NCBI RefSeq assembly: GCF_905171775.1
Contig: NC_053490.1
Location: 159,315,969 to 159,379,968, forward strand
DNA length: 64,000 bases
Source of the DNA: Rana temporaria
Taxonomy: Eukaryota; Chordata; Amphibia; Anura; Ranidae
Direction of reading: 5' to 3'
This document shows, in pieces, positions 20,707 through 32,108 of the stretch. Numbering within the stretch: position 1 is the first letter of the stretch; each line of letters starts with the position of its first letter. The position numbers were made by a program, and so were the translations under genes. The notes below the pieces were generated by a model. The model did no database searches. It worked only from the letters and a program-made list of their open reading frames with translations, and had not been told where the DNA came from.

Positions 20707-20998
20707 AACGTGAGAATACTGCAGCTAGCACAAACAATCAACTGCCTGCCAGTAAATTAGGAAGAACTGATCTAGCTAAACTATACAGTGTATAAATATA
20801 TGTACAACACCTGGGATGTATATATATATCCTCTACACACTGTAACTTTAACTGACTAGCCTGCCTGCTCTATCTACCTAGAAAAAAAAGACACTCTCTC
20901 TATTAGACAGATCTCTTCTCTAACCACCACCGTAACACACTACACAAGGCCGACCTGCAGGCGGCCTTTTATAGTGTGGGGCGTGTACTAAACCCCCT

Positions 20999-21107
20999 GA
21001 GCCATAATTGGCCAAAGCCACCCTGGCTTTGGCCAATTATGGCTCTCCGTTTTTTGCGCGCTGTGATTGGCCAAGCATGCGGGTCATAGTGCATGCTTGG
21101 CCAATCA
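20999..21107. repeat. Two subterminal hairpins with ATTGGCCAA cores
   Basis: 20999-21020 pairs perfectly with 21024-21045 (22 bp, 3-nt loop). 21064-21080 pairs with 21091-21107 (17 bp, 10-nt loop). Both stems contain ATTGGCCAA. They lie about 140-250 bp from the right end of the hAT element. Confidence 0.88.
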
Positions 21108-21253
21108 TCAGCCAGCAATACCACAGTGAATTATGGGCCGTGATGCACCACTCGAATTTGGCGCGAATGGCCCGTAACGTTCTTATTTTGACGAATGATC
21201 GAACATACGATGTTCGAGTTGACTCAAACACGAAGCTTATCCCTATCCGTGGG

Positions 21254-22100
21254 GTGAATAATAATAATATCTTTTCTGGAACAAAATTGCTCCAATCCTA
21301 ACTGCACATTCCTCTGGGTTCTCTACTTTTTGATATTTTTTGAGTCCAAATCATTCATATAGGTGACATCCTAATGTCACCTATATGCTTGTTCACCAGA
21401 GAAGTCATCATGTCTTGGAGGTTGAAAAGCCACAAGTTGATGATCCCTTATGAACCTATTTCCCCCCACTTCTCTCAATGGTTCATATCTGTTATGAACG
21501 GGAACTCGATAATTGTGTCTGGGTGAAACTGCCTATCATAAACTGGCGGACCTCTCCTGTTATCCCTCATCAGAGAGCAATCTTTATGGAAATTAGGTGA
21601 ATAACACCATCCCTACCATTATAGAGGAGAGGATTTCTTTGTGGATAAAAGGACCCATCGCTGTTTTTAGGTACAGGAAAATGCTTAGGAGGGGGCCTAT
21701 AATTGTTTCTCCCTATATTGGTTTTGTCGTTAATTCTGGGAGAATTACCAGATTCCTCTGTTGGACTCAACTAACCCCCTCAGCTGCGCATTCTCATTAG
21801 TGATATGACCATTAATTAGTGAATTAGTGAATTGCTTCCTTCATTGATGTGGTCAGAATTGTACTTTTATAGCCTACCATATCCCTATTATACTTCATTT
21901 TTTTTAGTTTTCTGTTTTTTTTTCTTCTGTCACGATTTTTTTTTTGCATTTCAGATCTGTACATATAGTCTGACTGTTCCTTAAAATGAGCTGATTTCTC
22001 TTTAATGATATTAATTTCCTGCGCATTTGCAAACCAGCCACAGCCATCTTGGTTTTGGTCAATCAAACTATCCATGTGATGCGAATTGTTTGTACACTAC
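21254..22100 (-). pseudogene. Probable 5' part of the Penelope-like element
   Basis: The 8-bp duplication shows that 21254 was originally contiguous with 15948, inside minus-strand Penelope-like coding sequence. On the minus strand a Lys/Arg-rich frame (22075-21824) and short frames with NSDGSFYPQRNPLLYN-like text (21770-21570) are consistent with its N-terminal region, but I recognise no diagnostic motif. Many stops. A 14-bp perfect hairpin lies at 21356-21387. Confidence 0.4.
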
Positions 22101-23581
22101 CTTCCCATTGCAAGGAGGTTATGTGGGTTGTAAAACAAGTGTTGTGTGACTTCTCTTCACGGAGCGTCTGATTCTGGTAGGCGCCCACCTTTTTATACAC
22201 CGTGATGGTTTGCGGTCCTATTGCTGAGAAGCTTTGAGGCTGTCTGGATTTACATCTGTTTTCCTCCTGTCATGCATAGAGAAGATCACTTGACCTTTTT
22301 TCGGCTCTTCATTGGGACTTTTTGGTTTATCATTTCAATACACTTATATGTGTTTATTTTTTACATTTATTGTCATTTTGTTGTAATATATATTGTTTAT
22401 CATTTGCAAGAAGCACTATGTGATTTTTATAGCGCTGTACTGTTGGTTTCTATTTTATGCATACCATGTAGTAGGGTAATGTGCTAGCTGCTATTGATTG
22501 TTACACACTTTGGATCCTAGCGCAGTTTTTCTATGGTAACATACAGTATATGCTGTTTGTACAGGCTGTATAACTCTAATGAGTAAAGTGAGGTTTTAGA
22601 CATGGATCTCAAGACTAGCTGAATATAATTGCAAATCATTTGACAGGTAAACCAGTTCATATTTATTGATAAAACTATGTGTTTAGTTTGCTTGCCTGGA
22701 GTTCGGCTTTAAGAATGCTCCCATATTCACTAATGCAGTGCAGGCATTACCCTAATCTACTAGCATAAAACATGAACCCTTTCTTCAGAGTTGGTTAGAG
22801 TAATTAAGAACACTATATACAAAGCAAATGTATGTACAGGAACCTTATAGGACCAACAATTCCATGCTGATTCAAGTTCCTTTAATCTTTCCTGAGTACA
22901 CGTTTGCTTTAAAAAAAAGAATGTAAGCCAAATAGAGAAAGAGATCTGAGTGGTACTGAAAGACTACACTTTTTAATTTCAGTTAGCTACTGTTTGAGTG
23001 GTATCAGATTCACTTCATCATTGTTCTACCTATTCTATTGGCTAACAAAGCACCATTCTCTAAATTAGTGGTCATGAAAGATCCGGGGTACTGGAAACTT
23101 TTCAGGAGGAACATTCAGAGCTAGCTAGAAATAAATAATGAAGCTAAGATGGAAATGTAAATCTAAACAATTGGAATGCTTTTAAAGTAGCTTTAAACCT
23201 CATAAAATATTTTGATGTTATGGTAGCAGGTGAACAGTGTGTTCCTTCCCATAAATATGCCATATTATAGTAAATGTCTACTACTGTACCTTCACTGCAA
23301 AATGAATATAAATGTTATGTTAGCAGCAGTGTAATTCTAGGTGTTGTGTACTTTGGTATTCATGTTATAAAAATATACAGCCCATCTCTTAGCAGAAGGA
23401 AAGAGCCTCATGTCTGCAATTTGTATTAAAGGTAAAGCTATCTGTTCTTAGAAAATGTGCTACAGAAAGATGAAATAATCTCCATTCATGTATCAAAGAA
23501 ATCAGATTTTATTGAATTGCTGTTATGAACCTTTGCTGCCATAGTCCAACCACTGAATCAGCCTATTCTGATAATTTCTGA
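22101..23581. other. No feature recognised
   Basis: AT-rich, no plausible coding frame, no repeat I can identify within the window. The frame at 22221-22487 encodes a hydrophobic Tyr/Phe-rich string with no family resemblance and is not accepted. Confidence 0.5.
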
Positions 23582-24315
23582 GGGCCAGATTCACATAGAC
23601 ATACGACGGTGTACACATAGAGATCTCCTGATACACCGTCGTATCTCTGACTTAGGCCGGTCGTATCTATGCGACTGATTCATAGAATCAGTTACGCATA
23701 GGTATGCCTAAGATCCGACAGGTGTAACTGTGTTACACCGTCGGATCTTAACTGCATTTTAAAAATGGCCCCGGGGGGCGTTCTTGCTGATTTACGCTGA
23801 ATAATATGTAAATCAGCGAGATACGCAAATTCACGAACGTACGCGAACCCGACACAGTGTTGTTACAACGTTTACGTAGCGGATTTCCCAGCGTATACTT
23901 ACCCCTGCTTCTATGAGGCGCAGCCAATGTTAAGTATAGCCATCGTTCCCACGTTGATTTTTTTTTTACGTCGTTTGCGTACGCCGATTCTCAAACGCGC
24001 TGGACGCGAGTTACGCTCACGCCGAAACCAATGACGTCCTAGCGACGTCATTGGGAGCAATGCATGCCGGGAAAATTCGCGGACGGCGCATGCTCATTTA
24101 AATCGGCGCGGGGAAGAGTCTGATTTAAATAGTACACTCCCCCTAGCCGCGAAATTTGAATTCCGCCGGGGGTTTTACGATCCGCTGCGGCAAGTTTGGA
24201 GGTAAGTGGTTTGTGAATTACCCACTTGCCTCTCAAACTTGCGGCAGCGGATCTTAAATCACATACTGTAGATCATGCGGATCTAAAGATCCGCTGATCT
24301 ATGTGAATCTAGCCC
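23582..24315. mobile_element. Palindromic MITE, GGGCCAGATTCAC family (copy A)
   Basis: Left end GGGCCAGATTCACATAG; right end CTATGTGAATCTAGCCC, inverted. GC-rich CpG-rich interior. Internal hairpins: 23709-23728 with 23732-23750, and about 24187-24205 with 24234-24253. No protein. Superfamily is uncertain because no clear target duplication was found. Confidence 0.75.
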
Positions 24316-24462
24316 CTCGTATGTAAGTTTGTAAGCAAGCATTGCAATATCATTAGGTAGTGTCAGCCAAGCCAGCATGATGATTGATTTTCCAAGTAAA
24401 AAGCTCAGAAGCAGTAGCTAAATAAATACAACATAATAAAGAATACATTTATTTACAGTGGT

Positions 24463-24463
24463 G

Positions 24464-24517
<54 letters not shown>
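24463..24517. repeat. (AAT)n microsatellite
   Basis: About 18 uninterrupted AAT units, followed by an AT-rich tail. Confidence 0.95.
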
Positions 24518-25548
24518 GTTTATATAATAATAATGTGATTTGGATTCACTAATACATTCCCATATAATTAGAATTTTAAACATGGGCCTTCCTAATGCTC
24601 AGTTCCTTTCTTTGTGAACATTTTAATGCATTTACATATATTGAAACATGGTGTTATCTACAACAGGCCATGATCTCACCAGCTAAAAGCAAAGCTATGT
24701 GATTTCTTGATGTAAATTAATATTTAATGCCAGCTTAATGCGTAGTCTGATTCCACAGATTTAATATGAAAGTTCTCATTTTTCTATGTGTCGAATTTCA
24801 TTCTAATTCATATGATATAACACTTCAAATAGCTCTTTTAAACTGCTTATCTGTCCTGGACAATGCAGTAAAGTTACAAGTGATTTAAAGTTTCATTGGT
24901 AATGCTTTTAGTTTATGCAATGTAATAATGTTTTTAGCGCCTTTAAATGCATTATGTTAATGTAGATTAAGTGACTTGTAGTATATTAAGATAAAGAAAT
25001 TTATTGAAAAATTGTCACATAAATTACTTACCGCAAACATTAACACTGATAGTAATTATTGAAAAATGTGCCATTAAATTCCTTTTAGAAAATGCTGGAT
25101 TAGTGGTTTATTTCCATGATAGACAATTTTCATGGCCATTCATTAGAGATTAAAATATACAGGATGCTGGTCTGCCAGAAAAACACGGATTGAATGCACG
25201 CATTTATGGCCACCTCCACAAATATTGAATTGTCACAAGCGTTTGTACATTGAAAAATAATACATATAATATAATATCCCCCGTTTAAAACTAACAGATA
25301 TTTAACAAATTCAGTAACCTGGGAAGGTAAGTTGGACTATTTACTTAATAGTTCATTCTTGGCTATTTATGCCATATGCTAAAAATGTCACGTGCATGAA
25401 AATGCATGTCATTGTACATTGCCATGCATTACTGTGTGTTAGTTCATTGATTAGTGTGCAATATGCTCATCAACATATATAAACACATAAGACCATGCAT
25501 TGAGACATGCAAATGCACAATTTATGTGTTAATGCACATTCATATATG
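24518..25548. other. No feature recognised
   Basis: About 1 kb of AT-rich sequence with repeated TGCATT-type words; no coding or terminal-repeat structure seen. Confidence 0.5.
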
Positions 25549-25552
25549 TTAA

Positions 25553-26019
25553 AGTGATATTAAAGCTTTGTGTTTAAAAAAAAAAAAAAAAATAACAAAC
25601 ATGTCATACTTACCTCCACTGCGCAGTTCGTTTTGCACAGAGTGGCCCTGATCCTCCTGTTCTGGGGTCCCATGGCGGCTCTCGTAGCTCCTCCCCACAA
25701 TAGCTATAGAGAGAGGGCAGGGAGAGAGGAAACGTGCAATCAAAGAGAGAGAGGGGGTTACCTTACAGGCGCACTCCAATGTCATACACTCGGCGTACAT
25801 TTGATTGACAGCAGTGGGAGCCAATGGCTGCACTGTTACCAATCTATCCAACCAACGCAGAGACTCCATGGAGAAGAGGATGCTGGGGAAGCGCAAAGCA
25901 GGTGAACGGGCTCAGGTAAGTAAAACAGGGGGGCTGGGGGGCCCGTGTTTGGCAGGTGTTTTTTCACCTTACTGCATACGATGCAGTAAGGTTAAAAAAC
26001 ACGAGCCTTTACAGCCCCT
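25553..26019. mobile_element. TTAA-bounded MITE abutting the piggyBac element
   Basis: Lies between TTAA at 25549-25552 and TTAA at 26020-26023. Ends AGTGATATTAAAGC and GCCTTTACAGCCCCT are imperfect inverted repeats. Contains a poly-A run (25574-25591) and a hairpin around 25968-25993. Frames on both strands (25549-25905) are not credible proteins. Confidence 0.6.
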
Positions 26020-26023
26020 TTAA

Positions 26024-28431
26024 CCCCCTTAGTGGTAAACCCGAGCGTAACTCGGGTGGGTTTTTTATGCTGAGATCGGTATCCCCGAGTCACGCTCGGG
26101 GTGGATGTGCAGAGAGCGTAGCGGCGTTCCTTACCTTCTCCAGGCGATCCAGCGATGATCTATCATTGCTGTGATCGCCGCCGAGACCCACTCCGTCCAT
26201 CGATAATATCAGACTTCCTGGTTCCGTTCCCTGCACCGCAATGGTGCATGGGAGCGGAACTGGGAGGGAAATTCAAATGTTGCACCAACACAAACACATA
26301 AAAAGGTGGTGATACAATGTAATCTGAGAGGATTACACTGTATCACCTTGAAAACTGACACAGTGCCCTTTCAGTGCCCCTTGCCATTGTCATTTGTGAC
26401 ATATAAAAACATATAAAACCCTATAAAAAATGGCATCAAAAAAGCGCTGTCCTCCAGATGCACTTTTGGATCAGCTGAGCGACAGCGATAGCGGCAGCGA
26501 CACAGAGTTGATCGCAGATCAGAGTGACAGTGAATCATGGGGAGATTTGTCATCTGGATCTGACACTGACACTGATCCAGAAAGTGACGCCGCCGATGAT
26601 CCCGCACCTGACCTAAGTGATGTGCGCACTTGGTGCCCTATAGACAGCGATGCGGACCAGGCAGCGCCCCCGAGGTTCCAATTCACTGGATCTCCTGGGA
26701 TGAAGGTTGATGTGGAGAGTGACAACCCTCTGGCGTACCTGAAACTTTTTCTTTCCGAGGAGGTAATTTTAAAAATTGTGACCGAGACCAATCGCTACCA
26801 CGATCAGCAATCTGCTACGCTGCGTGGCAGATTTTCCAGATCCAGAAAATGGGAACCGGTCACTGAGGAGGACATCTGGAATTTTCTGGGACTCATCATC
26901 CTTCAGGGGGTGGTGGGCAAACTGCTCCAGAAATGGTACTGGACCACCAATAAGATGCTGGCCACTCCATTTTTTGGCACTGTGATGTCTGAGTATCGTT
27001 TTTCACTAATTATGAAAAACTTACACTTCGCCAAACAACAACAAAGAATTTGACGAGGCCACGCATCCTGCGCCAAAGCTAAAAAAAATCTGGGAGGTGT
27101 GCCAGATGATTGTCGCCAACTTTCAGCGGACCTATGTGCCAGAAAGAGATGTCAGTGTGGACGAAAGTCTGATGGCCTACAAGGGACGCCTGAGTTGGAT
27201 CCAATTTATTGCGTCCAAAAGAGCGTGCTTTGGCATAAAATTTTATATGCTATGTGAATCTTCCACCGGATATAAATGGAATGCGGTCATTTACACCGGG
27301 AAAGGTACCAAGTTCAATCCCAGGTACAACCGCTATGGGATGGCCACATCGTCTGTCGTTTCACTGCTGGACCCATTACTGAACCAGGGATATTGCGTGA
27401 CAACGGACAATTTTTATACGTCACCGGAACTTTATGAGGTTTTGCTCCTCAATAAAACGGATGGGTATGGTACCGTTAGGCCAAACCGGCGTGACATGCC
27501 ATCTACGTTTGGCAAGAAGAAATTAAAATAAGGAGAGATGGTTGCCTTTCAAAAGGGTAAAATGATGGCAATGCGCTGGCGAGACAAAAAGGACGTGTGT
27601 CTCATGAGCACTGTGCACAGCACCTCCACTACCATGGTCCGCACAAAACAGGGAAAAGATGTGCTGAAACCGCAAGTCGTGATCGACTATAACCACACGA
27701 TGGGAGGTGTCGACCGAGCCGATCAGGCAATGACATTTTACCCGGCGATGCGAAAACAACAAAAGAAGTACTATAAAAAGATTTTCAGGCATCTCCTTGA
27801 ACAATGTCTTTGGAACGCTTATATTCTTTATAAAACAAACACGAACATACCTCTTGTTCATTCTGACTTTATATGGAAGGTGTCTGAGCAGATTTTTATC
27901 ATCCACCCGATGCCATCAGTGTCTGCTAACAGACGCGGACGACGCTCTGTTGACGTTGGGAATCCAGAGCGCCTGACAGGTCGTCATTTTGTAGAATTTA
28001 TACCGCCAACCGCACGAAAGTTAGCGCCTACCATGATGTGCATTGTTTGCTATTCCAAGAGGGATAAAAATGGGAAAAAAGTCAGAAAAGAATCAAGGTA
28101 CTATTGCCCAGATTGCAATGTCGGACTTTGTCTAGTTCCATGTTTCAAACTGTTTCACACTATGGATGTGTATTGAGTTTCTTTCTTTGACTAATTTATT
28201 TATTTTTCATTGCTTTATTGAATAAAATTATATTATTGATTAATTATAATTCATGTGTTTGTGTTTCAAATTTATCACATCTGGAAAGTCTACTAAAGTC
28301 TTGTTTTGGTCAGGTTTAAGTAAGTAATTACTAAGAATTGCAGGCCTATAATACATATCACCAAATTTCCATGAAAAAAATTGTACCGCTTTTGGTACGT
28401 AATTCCAGACAGAATCATACCACCAGGGAGG
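26024..28431 (+). mobile_element. piggyBac-family DNA transposon, 2.4 kb
   Basis: Flanked by TTAA at 26020-26023 and 28432-28435. Termini CCCCCTTAGTGGTA and TACCACCAGGGAGG are imperfect inverted repeats. Encodes a PGBD-type transposase now broken at two places. The left TTAA is also the right border of the neighbouring MITE. Confidence 0.88.
26430..28176 (+). pseudogene. piggyBac transposase (PGBD-like), one frameshift and one nonsense codon
   Basis: Cut-and-paste transposase. The N-terminus (26430-26640) is acidic, Asp/Ser-rich, as usual. The first frame runs to about 27040, where the family sequence (NNNKEFDEATHP) moves into another frame within a CAA-rich tract, consistent with a one-base indel. 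The second frame (from about 27036) ends at an in-frame TAA at 27529-27531, and the third resumes in the same frame at 27532 to the stop at 28174-28176. Catalytic aspartates remain: VDESL (D codon 27160), TTDNFYTS (27406), GGVDRADQ (27712). The C-terminal Cys-rich domain (CIVCYSK..CPDCNVGLCLVPC) is complete. Total about 580 residues, normal for the family. With only two lesions and full termini this is a fairly recent copy. Confidence 0.9.
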
Positions 28432-28435
28432 TTAA

Positions 28436-28862
28436 GTGTTTTGACCCACACCAACGTACATTTTAAAAGTATGTTACAATGCATATTTACATGCATTTTG
28501 CTGCCTTAACATTGTTTTCAATTGAATATATAACTGACCATAACAGAAAAGTGTGAAATGCCCCCCAAAAGCTATATAAAACATGTATAATAATAAAGCA
28601 GGGGTCCCCAACACCTGGGCTACAGCCTTGTACTGAGAAGTGAGGCTTTATATTTACAGTGGTACTCACATCACTGCCTCCTGTGAGATCCTGTGAGGGT
28701 CTGCCTCCTGTGAGATCAGCAGTGCTTTTATATTCTCATGGGAGCTAATTATGTCAGCTGCTCATGTGCCACTTCTAGGTACTGGCTCCTTGAGAATCTA
28801 ATTCCATTGGCTTTTTGATGTGAGGGAGAGATTACATAGCCATATATATAGATAAAGAGGGG

Positions 28863-28903
<41 letters not shown>

Positions 28904-28974
28904 CAGGGAGAGAGGAAACGTGCAATCAAAGAAGACAGAGGTTGCCCTTAACGTGGTTGTTTAACCACTTTTAC
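28436..28974. other. Mixed non-coding DNA with a (GA)n microsatellite
   Basis: Holds a CAGGGGTCCCCAAC motif at about 28604 that resembles a hAT terminus, a short GCCTCCTGTGAGATC duplication near 28674-28708, and (GA)n at 28865-28901. The segment after the GA run shares about 34 bp with 25712-25748. Confidence 0.5.
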
Positions 28975-29305
28975 TAAATGCTGCAATCCGCTCTGTACCA
29001 CTATAAGAAGTTTCCCTGTGCCTGTGTTCTGTAAAAAAAATGCCCAAATGTACCTGTATGAGCACCGCTCTGATTCCTCTCCTCCTTTCTCTCTCCGGCT
29101 CACAGCTGCAGTGGGTGGGGCCAAGCTCTCCCGTTGATATCAGCCGGGGAGGAGGGGGAGAGAGGAGGAGAGAGAAGAGAGGGAGCAGTGGTTCAGCTGA
29201 GTGGCGGGAGTGGAGCTTGTACAGGTACAATGGGGCAGATTTTTTTTACAGAAGACAGGCACAGGGAAACTCCTTATAATGGTACAGAGCGGATTGCACC
29301 ATTTA
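28975..29305. mobile_element. Foldback MITE with about 95-bp arms
   Basis: Left arm from TAAATGCTGCAATCCGC matches the inverted right arm ending GCGGATTGCACCATTTA at 29305; the arms stay aligned for about 95 bp with a few mismatches. The centre is GAG-rich. Frames at 29040-29352 are artefacts. Confidence 0.8.
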
Positions 29306-30189
29306 ATAGCAGATTTGCAATCGGCAGGAGCGGGGGATTAAAAGAGGTGTAACTCACATGAGCTGACCCCGAACTCTACTAAAGTCTGGGTACATCAATC
29401 TCTGCATCTCCTCTAGTAGTGGGACTTTTGTCATTCCAGGTACACGCCTCACATGTTGCCATGCTGCTGGCATGATCTTTCCCTGGCTTTGTTCACTGTA
29501 CACAGCCAATGACTGATCAGTTTACCGGCTGGCTGGTGGTACCATGTGATTGCTGTGACCAATCATAGCAGATCACATGACAATTGTAAACAATTTCTGT
29601 CTTTGATTCATGCCATTCATTGTTACCATTGTGCTGTTAGCTCTGATTGGTCACAGTGGTCACATGATACAAACAGGGCCAATCACAGCCTATCTATACC
29701 ATGTGATTAGCTGTGGCCAATCACAGCTAATCACAACAAAACAAACCGATTGAATAATTTTCATTCAGTAAAATGCTTGCCTATAGAAATGAAATTTATT
29801 GGTATAAGCAATCATAATGTGTAAAAAAAAATACAGATCAGTTCCCTAGAGTATTACAATTTTACTATGGTAACATTATATTGCTCTGGTCACAGTGTGT
29901 AAAAAAATGTATCTTAAAAAAAAGAAAAAATTTAATAAAAGAGAATTTAATAAAAAAAAAAACATTATTAAATGTTTTTTTCGTACTGTCAGGTTCCCTG
30001 ATCACCGCCACACCAGTTATATTATGACACTGTACTGCATTGGTTACATAATGTTTTTTATTTCTTCTTTTTCCAAAATAATTATGACAAGGAAATTACA
30101 ACTTCAAAAAACTCCTTGTGGGATATCCATGCTAAGCCGGTGCATTTGTGATGTTATTGTTGCTACTTTTCCTAAAACTTTGGTATATT
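29306..30189. other. Non-coding DNA with clustered inverted CCAAT/TGTGATTAGC motifs
   Basis: Between about 29530 and 29740 short palindromic phrases such as CAATCACAGC and GCTGTGATTGG-like words recur on both strands, as in the subterminal regions of hAT-type MITEs. No complete termini found. Confidence 0.45.
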
Positions 30190-30196
30190 CTGGAGT

Positions 30197-30288
30197 GCTG
30201 GGCTGTGGAGGGGGACGGAGTGGCTCACTCAAGCTCTCTGCAATTTACTAAGTGGTTGAGCCAGGTGTCGATCCAGCCACCTGGGTGG
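30197..30288 (+). repeat. Possible tRNA-derived SINE head
   Basis: GTGGCTCACTCAAGC could be an A box, and GGTGTCGATCC about 45 bp later could be a B box. No tail or full tRNA fold was shown; low confidence. Confidence 0.25.
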
Positions 30289-30296
30289 ATCACAAC

Positions 30297-30822
30297 CAGT
30301 GGCGTATCTAGGGTATGGCTGCCATTGGCGCCATATGAAAGGGGCGCTGTTGAGTGGCTGGGCAGCAAGGCACTTACCAGGGTCTGAGGGTCTCTTCTTT
30401 GCTCCTCCCGAGCATAGGCAGGATCTCCTTTTCAGTACATTTGCTAATGGACAATGGCAGCGCTATCCCAGCTGCATGCAGCCACAGCCCTCCCCTGTTC
30501 TCCCAGGCTCTCCCATTCCATCTGGTCGGATTGGCAAAACTGAGGCCTTAAGTGATGAAGATTTCGACACTTCCAGTATTGGTTCTGCATTCACCTGGCC
30601 TTGGAGGGCAGAGGAGGGATCAGGGGTCTAATAAACCCCAGATTTCTCCATAAAGAGGATATGTCACTACCCAAGGTATCACAAGAGATGATTAATATCA
30701 CTAGTTTTTTAGCAGTTTTTTTTTTTTTATTAAGGTTATCTGAAAGATGGGTTTCAAATGTTTCGACAGGGGCGCAGTTCCAGTGCTTGCCATAGGCGCT
30801 ATTTTCACTAGCTACGCCTCTG
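30297..30822. mobile_element. Non-autonomous hAT element, 526 bp
   Basis: Termini CAGTGGCGTATCTAG and CTAGCTACGCCTCTG are inverted repeats. Flanks ATCACAAC (30289-30296) and ATCCCAAC (30823-30830) form an 8-bp duplication with one mismatch. No transposase; the frame at 30299-30631 has no family resemblance. Confidence 0.78.
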
Positions 30823-30830
30823 ATCCCAAC

Positions 30831-31982
30831 CATATGGTCACAATCTTTTCCCAACCTGGACCGGTTCTGTAATGTCAGCTGACAGTGGCCTTCACAGGAG
30901 TTCAGAATGAACTGAGCTCTGGCTGTACTTCTCCTTTAAAATAAAGAAATACTGCATGTCATTATTTATAAAGGATAATAATACCGTAACAGTAAATTGA
31001 ATAATTATCTCTCCCACAAATAAATGTTTTTTTTTTTAAAACGACATTATTAGAAAATGCACCTGTTTAAATTACCATGTGGGTTTTTAAAATAGGACGT
31101 TCTATAGAATATTAAAATCCATTCTTCTAGCATTCTTCAAACATGTTTTAATATCTTGCTATACAGAGTCAAATCTCCTCAAAATAATGAAAATGAGATA
31201 CTATACATTGTCTTACCTATTACCATGTATTCCTTATCTATTCAGCTGAGAAAAGTTTCCACCGAAAAATTATGTCTAGACAAGTACGGGAACGAACATA
31301 AATAGTCAATAATGATGTTTAAGCTAAAATCTCATATCACTCTTTCGGACACATATTACAATTTTACTTTACCTGATGTTTTGCCATTTGACAGCTATTT
31401 TATTGTAAGCAATATGAGGCAGATTGAGTAGGTTTTTATTGCTGAGCTTCCCATTCTGGTCATATTTTCCTTGCTAAAGTTTTTCTTCAGAGCAACATGC
31501 AACCTCAGCAACCCATTAAATGCTATGGGGAATCATTGCTGAGCTCTTTTTCGTTCTTGGATTTGATGTGTGTAAAAGATGACATTTTGAATTGGCTTGA
31601 TTCAACCGCAAGTTCAAAAAAAGCTTTTAACTTACACAGAGTGACAGTTTATAGATTCCATTTCCATGCACAAACATTTTATTGAAATCATAAATTGCTC
31701 CAGCTTATATGCAGGCTTTTTAGAATGGCAACACATTGCTTTCAATATGTGTTTTTATTTATGTAGTTTATTTTTCTCTTTGATGTATTGTTGTGTTTAA
31801 CTACTTCCGCTCTCACACCTGTACACCCACTATAGACCAGAGCAATTATTATATATTATACAATATAGTAAAATATATTTTCTGCTTTGACCTATTTATT
31901 TAGCAACAACTTTGTTGGTAAGACAACAAAGTAATAGATATATCAGTTTTAGGACAAATAAGGATTTATTTAGGTAATATTG
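30831..31982. other. No feature recognised
   Basis: AT-rich with several poly-A and poly-T runs; no coding potential seen. Confidence 0.5.
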
Positions 31983-32075
31983 GGGTTACATAGTTACATA
32001 GTAGGTGAGGTTGAAAAAGACACAAGTCCATCAAATCCAACCTGTGTGTGTGCTTTTATGTCAGTATTACATTGT
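31983..32075 (+). repeat. Interspersed repeat fragment (GTTACATAGTTACATAG type)
   Basis: GTTACATAGTTACATAGTAGGT followed by AGGTTGAAAAAGACACAAGT and a CCATCAAATCCAACCT phrase. I recognise this from general knowledge as a very common vertebrate, especially amphibian, repeat; its class is not certain. Confidence 0.5.
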
Positions 32076-32108
32076 ATGTTGCGGTCATTGATTTACTAAA
32101 AGTACAAA

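Larger units (their letters stand above)
15949..21245. mobile_element. Large non-autonomous hAT element (5.3 kb) carrying a satellite array
   Basis: Left end TAGGGATGAGCC, right end inverted GCTTATCCCTA, flanked by an exact 8-bp duplication TCCGTGGG (15941-15948 and 21246-21253). That is strong evidence for one hAT insertion. No transposase frame. The left about 470 bp (interrupted by a TTAA-flanked insertion at 16202-17059) is homologous to the left arm of the hAT palindrome at 47608. The middle is about 3.4 kb of 46/35-bp satellite. The right 540 bp holds two CCAAT-containing hairpins. It disrupts the minus-strand Penelope-like element. Confidence 0.85.

Noticed and set aside
21008..21301. 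97-residue plus-strand frame
   Set aside because: Crosses the two hairpins and the hAT right end and runs into flanking DNA.
25549..25905. Overlapping frames of 111-115 residues on both strands
   Set aside because: Within a MITE; poly-Lys or poly-Phe starts come from the A run, and there are no recognisable motifs.
30197..30288. Intact tRNA gene
   Set aside because: Only weak A- and B-box-like words; no cloverleaf could be drawn, so it is kept only as a possible SINE head.
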